A program made the position numbers and the translations under genes. A model generated the notes under the pieces. It was not told the DNA's origin, did not search any database, and was given only the letters and a program-made list of their open reading frames with translations. This document shows positions 62,715 through 64,000 of a stretch of DNA of 64,000 bases, one piece after another. The DNA is from Candidatus Melainabacteria bacterium (lineage in GTDB: Bacteria > Cyanobacteriota > Vampirovibrionia > Gastranaerophilales > Gastranaerophilaceae). Numbering within the stretch: position 1 is the stretch's first letter; each line of letters starts with the position of its first letter. Location: positions 62,001-126,000 of the forward strand of contig QHMG01000005.1 of NCBI GenBank assembly GCA_003258725.1, written 5' to 3'.

Positions 62715-63086
62715 ATGAATGTTTCTACAAATGTTATGCAACCAAGTTTTCAAGCACGTCTAAAGAACAATGATGTAACAAAAAGTATTGTGAATAAAAT
62801 GGATGATAAAGAGGCATTTGCAATGAAAGATGCCCTTACAAAATTGACAAAAGTTGCTCCTGATGATATTTTGGAAGTGAAAAAAGTTGGAATGTCACGT
62901 AAACACGGTTCAATTTATGCTGTTGTGAATGAAGCTCGAAATAAACAAGTTGAAATTGGAGGATCGAATGGTAGGCTTGTTGATATTTTGAGCAAGGCTT
63001 CTGAAAAAGGTTCAGAAATGTATAATAGATTGTTTGAATCTGATGCAGATAAAGCTAAAAAAGATATTTTTGATATGATGGCTTAA
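62715..63086 (+). CDS. lineage-type small hypothetical protein
   Basis: 123 aa, unrecognised. Starts MNVSTNVMQPSFQARLKNND, a short Asn/Ser-rich lead with an aromatic SFQAR element reminiscent of NFGSK in the protein at 12442-12975. It is then a helical and mixed domain (DDKEAFAMKDALTKL, HGSIYAVVNEARN). No signal peptide. AGGAAGG RBS; double terminator after it. Confidence 0.7.
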   Translation: MNVSTNVMQPSFQARLKNNDVTKSIVNKMDDKEAFAMKDALTKLTKVAPDDILEVKKVGMSRKHGSIYAVVNEARNKQVEIGGSNGRLVDILSKASEKGSEMYNRLFESDADKAKKDIFDMMA

Positions 63087-63100
63087 TTAGATAAATGTTA

Positions 63101-63138
63101 ATAAGGCGGTTGGGATTTTATCCCAACCGCCTTATTAT
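63101..63138 (+). terminator. terminator
   Basis: AATAAGGCGGTTGGGAT / ATCCCAACCGCCTTATT. Confidence 0.9.
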
Positions 63139-63407
63139 AAAAAAATATAATCGTTTAGTGCAAAAAAAAAACCACTTATTAAAAAAGTGGTTTCGGAATT
63201 TTTTTTGTAATTCCTCGTGTAGAAGGTTAGTGTGTGGTAGGTTAGTGTGTAGTGTGTGTGTTTTGTATAAAACTTTCTTCTTCTTAATTAACTCTTTAAA
63301 TATCTCTCGTACTTATATAAAGTATTTTTGAAAGGGCAGATTTCAGACATGTGGATTTTTGTTACAAAACTTAATTTTTATTTCTGAAACTCAATAAAAA
63401 CGGCATT

Positions 63408-63435
63408 TTGTAATTAAATTTATGTGTGATATAAT
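63408..63435 (+). promoter_or_regulatory. def promoter
   Basis: TTGTAA, 16 nt, TATAAT; leader of about 25 nt with AGAGG before the ATG at 63468. Confidence 0.65.
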
Positions 63436-63467
63436 TAAGAAAAAAGAAAAATTATAGAGGTTTTAAC

Positions 63468-64000
63468 ATGTCAATTAGAAAAGTTGTAAAGTTTGGTGAT
63501 CCATTTTTAAGAGAAAAAGCAAAAGAAGTTCACAAAGTATCTAAAAAAATTCAAGATTTAGTTACTGATTTGTTAGATACAATGTATGCTGAAAATGGTG
63601 TTGGCTTGGCAGCTCCTCAAATTGGTGAAAATTATAGAGTTTTTGTAATTGACGTTTCAACTGGCGACCAACCATTGAATCCAATGGTGTTTATTAACCC
63701 TAAAATCATTAAAAAATCAGGTGCTACAATCAGTAATGAAGGTTGTTTGAGTTTTCCAGAGGCTTATACAGAGGTTCGTCGTTATAGCGATGTTATGGTT
63801 AAAGCTATGGATAGAAAAGGTCGTTCTTTTGTTTTAGAAGCTCATGACGGTTCACTTTTGGCTCGTTGCATTCAACACGAAAACGATCACTTAGACGGTA
63901 TTCTTTTTGTCGATCATGCGTTGAATCGTTTTGATGCAGAAGAAACATTGAAAGAACACAATTTGCCACCATTACAAGTTGATAAGATGCTTGAAGAACC
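63468..64000 (+). CDS. def: peptide deformylase, cut by window end
   Basis: Removes the formyl group from nascent N-termini. About 177 residues visible, open to the last base. All three family motifs are present: GVGLAAPQIG, EGCLSFPE (metal Cys) and QHENDHLDG (HExxH type metal site). GATAGAGG-like RBS (ATAGAGG) before the ATG. The stop and any fmt neighbour lie beyond the window. Confidence 0.96.
   Translation, partial: MSIRKVVKFGDPFLREKAKEVHKVSKKIQDLVTDLLDTMYAENGVGLAAPQIGENYRVFVIDVSTGDQPLNPMVFINPKIIKKSGATISNEGCLSFPEAYTEVRRYSDVMVKAMDRKGRSFVLEAHDGSLLARCIQHENDHLDGILFVDHALNRFDAEETLKEHNLPPLQVDKMLEE

Larger units (their letters stand above)
63087..63467. other. long intergenic region before def
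   Basis: 381 bp. Contains the terminator at 63101-63138 and a second hairpin AAACCACTT/AAGTGGTTT with a T8 run (63169-63203). A GT-rich tandem tract (63218-63260, GTAGAAGGTTAGTGTGTGG / GTAGGTTAGTGTGTAG) follows, and then TATATAAAGTATTTTTG (63314-63330), identical to 23165-23181. No gene seen. Confidence 0.6.

Overview
The window is strongly AT-rich, densely coded and almost entirely chromosomal housekeeping sequence. There are no rRNA or tRNA genes, CRISPR arrays or transposases that I can see. Several traits point to a Gram-negative-type relative of Cyanobacteria, most likely Melainabacteria/Vampirovibrionia (Gastranaerophilales-like). These are an SLH-domain secreted protein, meso-DAP peptidoglycan genes, a short cyanobacterial-style SSB, MurT, RicT/PSP1, YhaM, 7TM-HD, many TPR proteins, a prepilin with a TLAEVLV-type helix, and lineage-type small proteins. 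The taxonomic placement is inference from gene content, not a search result.

Layout. 0-3.4 kb: ftsI (partial)-murE-nagA and a small membrane protein, with 1-nt TAATG couplings. 3.5-7.2 kb (minus): PBP1A-lysS. 7.3-18.3 kb: YkgJ-type protein, SLH protein, two PlsC acyltransferases, ssb and a DUF1537 kinase-like protein, a lineage-type small protein, PilZ-TPR, secA. 18.6-24.8 kb: GAF/GGDEF/degenerate HD-GYP regulator, TPR protein, rpsO, a coiled-coil protein, purB. 24.8-29.7 kb: 7TM-HD-ybeY-dgkA facing thrB-yhaM. 29.7-33.1 kb: putative outer-membrane protein, FtsB/DivIC, TPR, small membrane protein. 33.2-37.6 kb (minus): trx-ccdA, then ribH-murQ-gpsA-ricT. 37.7-48 kb: two loci of an unrecognised paralogous protein family (37.7-39.1 minus; four-gene cluster 44.7-48.0 plus) flanking amiC-murI and an acyl-CoA synthetase. 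48-51 kb: prepilin and trigger factor embedded in near-identical dispersed repeats. 51-58.6 kb: clpP-clpX-polA, then murT, a PdxJ-like gene and a zinc-ribbon gene (minus). 58.7-64 kb: YtxH/DUF948-like envelope proteins, pnp, a small lineage-type protein, def (cut by the window end).

How it works together. The main theme is cell-envelope construction and recycling (FtsI, PBP1A, MurE, MurI, MurT, AmiC, MurQ, NagA, DgkA, SLH protein, PlsC). Protein export and quality control (SecA, Tig, ClpXP, Def) and cyclic-nucleotide signalling (GGDEF, PilZ, 7TM-HD) are also represented. The most novel-looking feature is the 44.7-48.0 kb cluster. Its first and last products share an N-terminal signature with the product of the 37.7-39.1 kb gene. 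The two large members have conserved helical ends and a variable middle, an architecture reminiscent of exported filament proteins. Other points worth a look are a PdxJ homologue that has lost its catalytic histidines, a recurrent promoter spacing that predicts leaderless mRNAs, a dispersed repeat that appears inside the prepilin leader, and a 57-codon gene at 39.2-39.4 kb.
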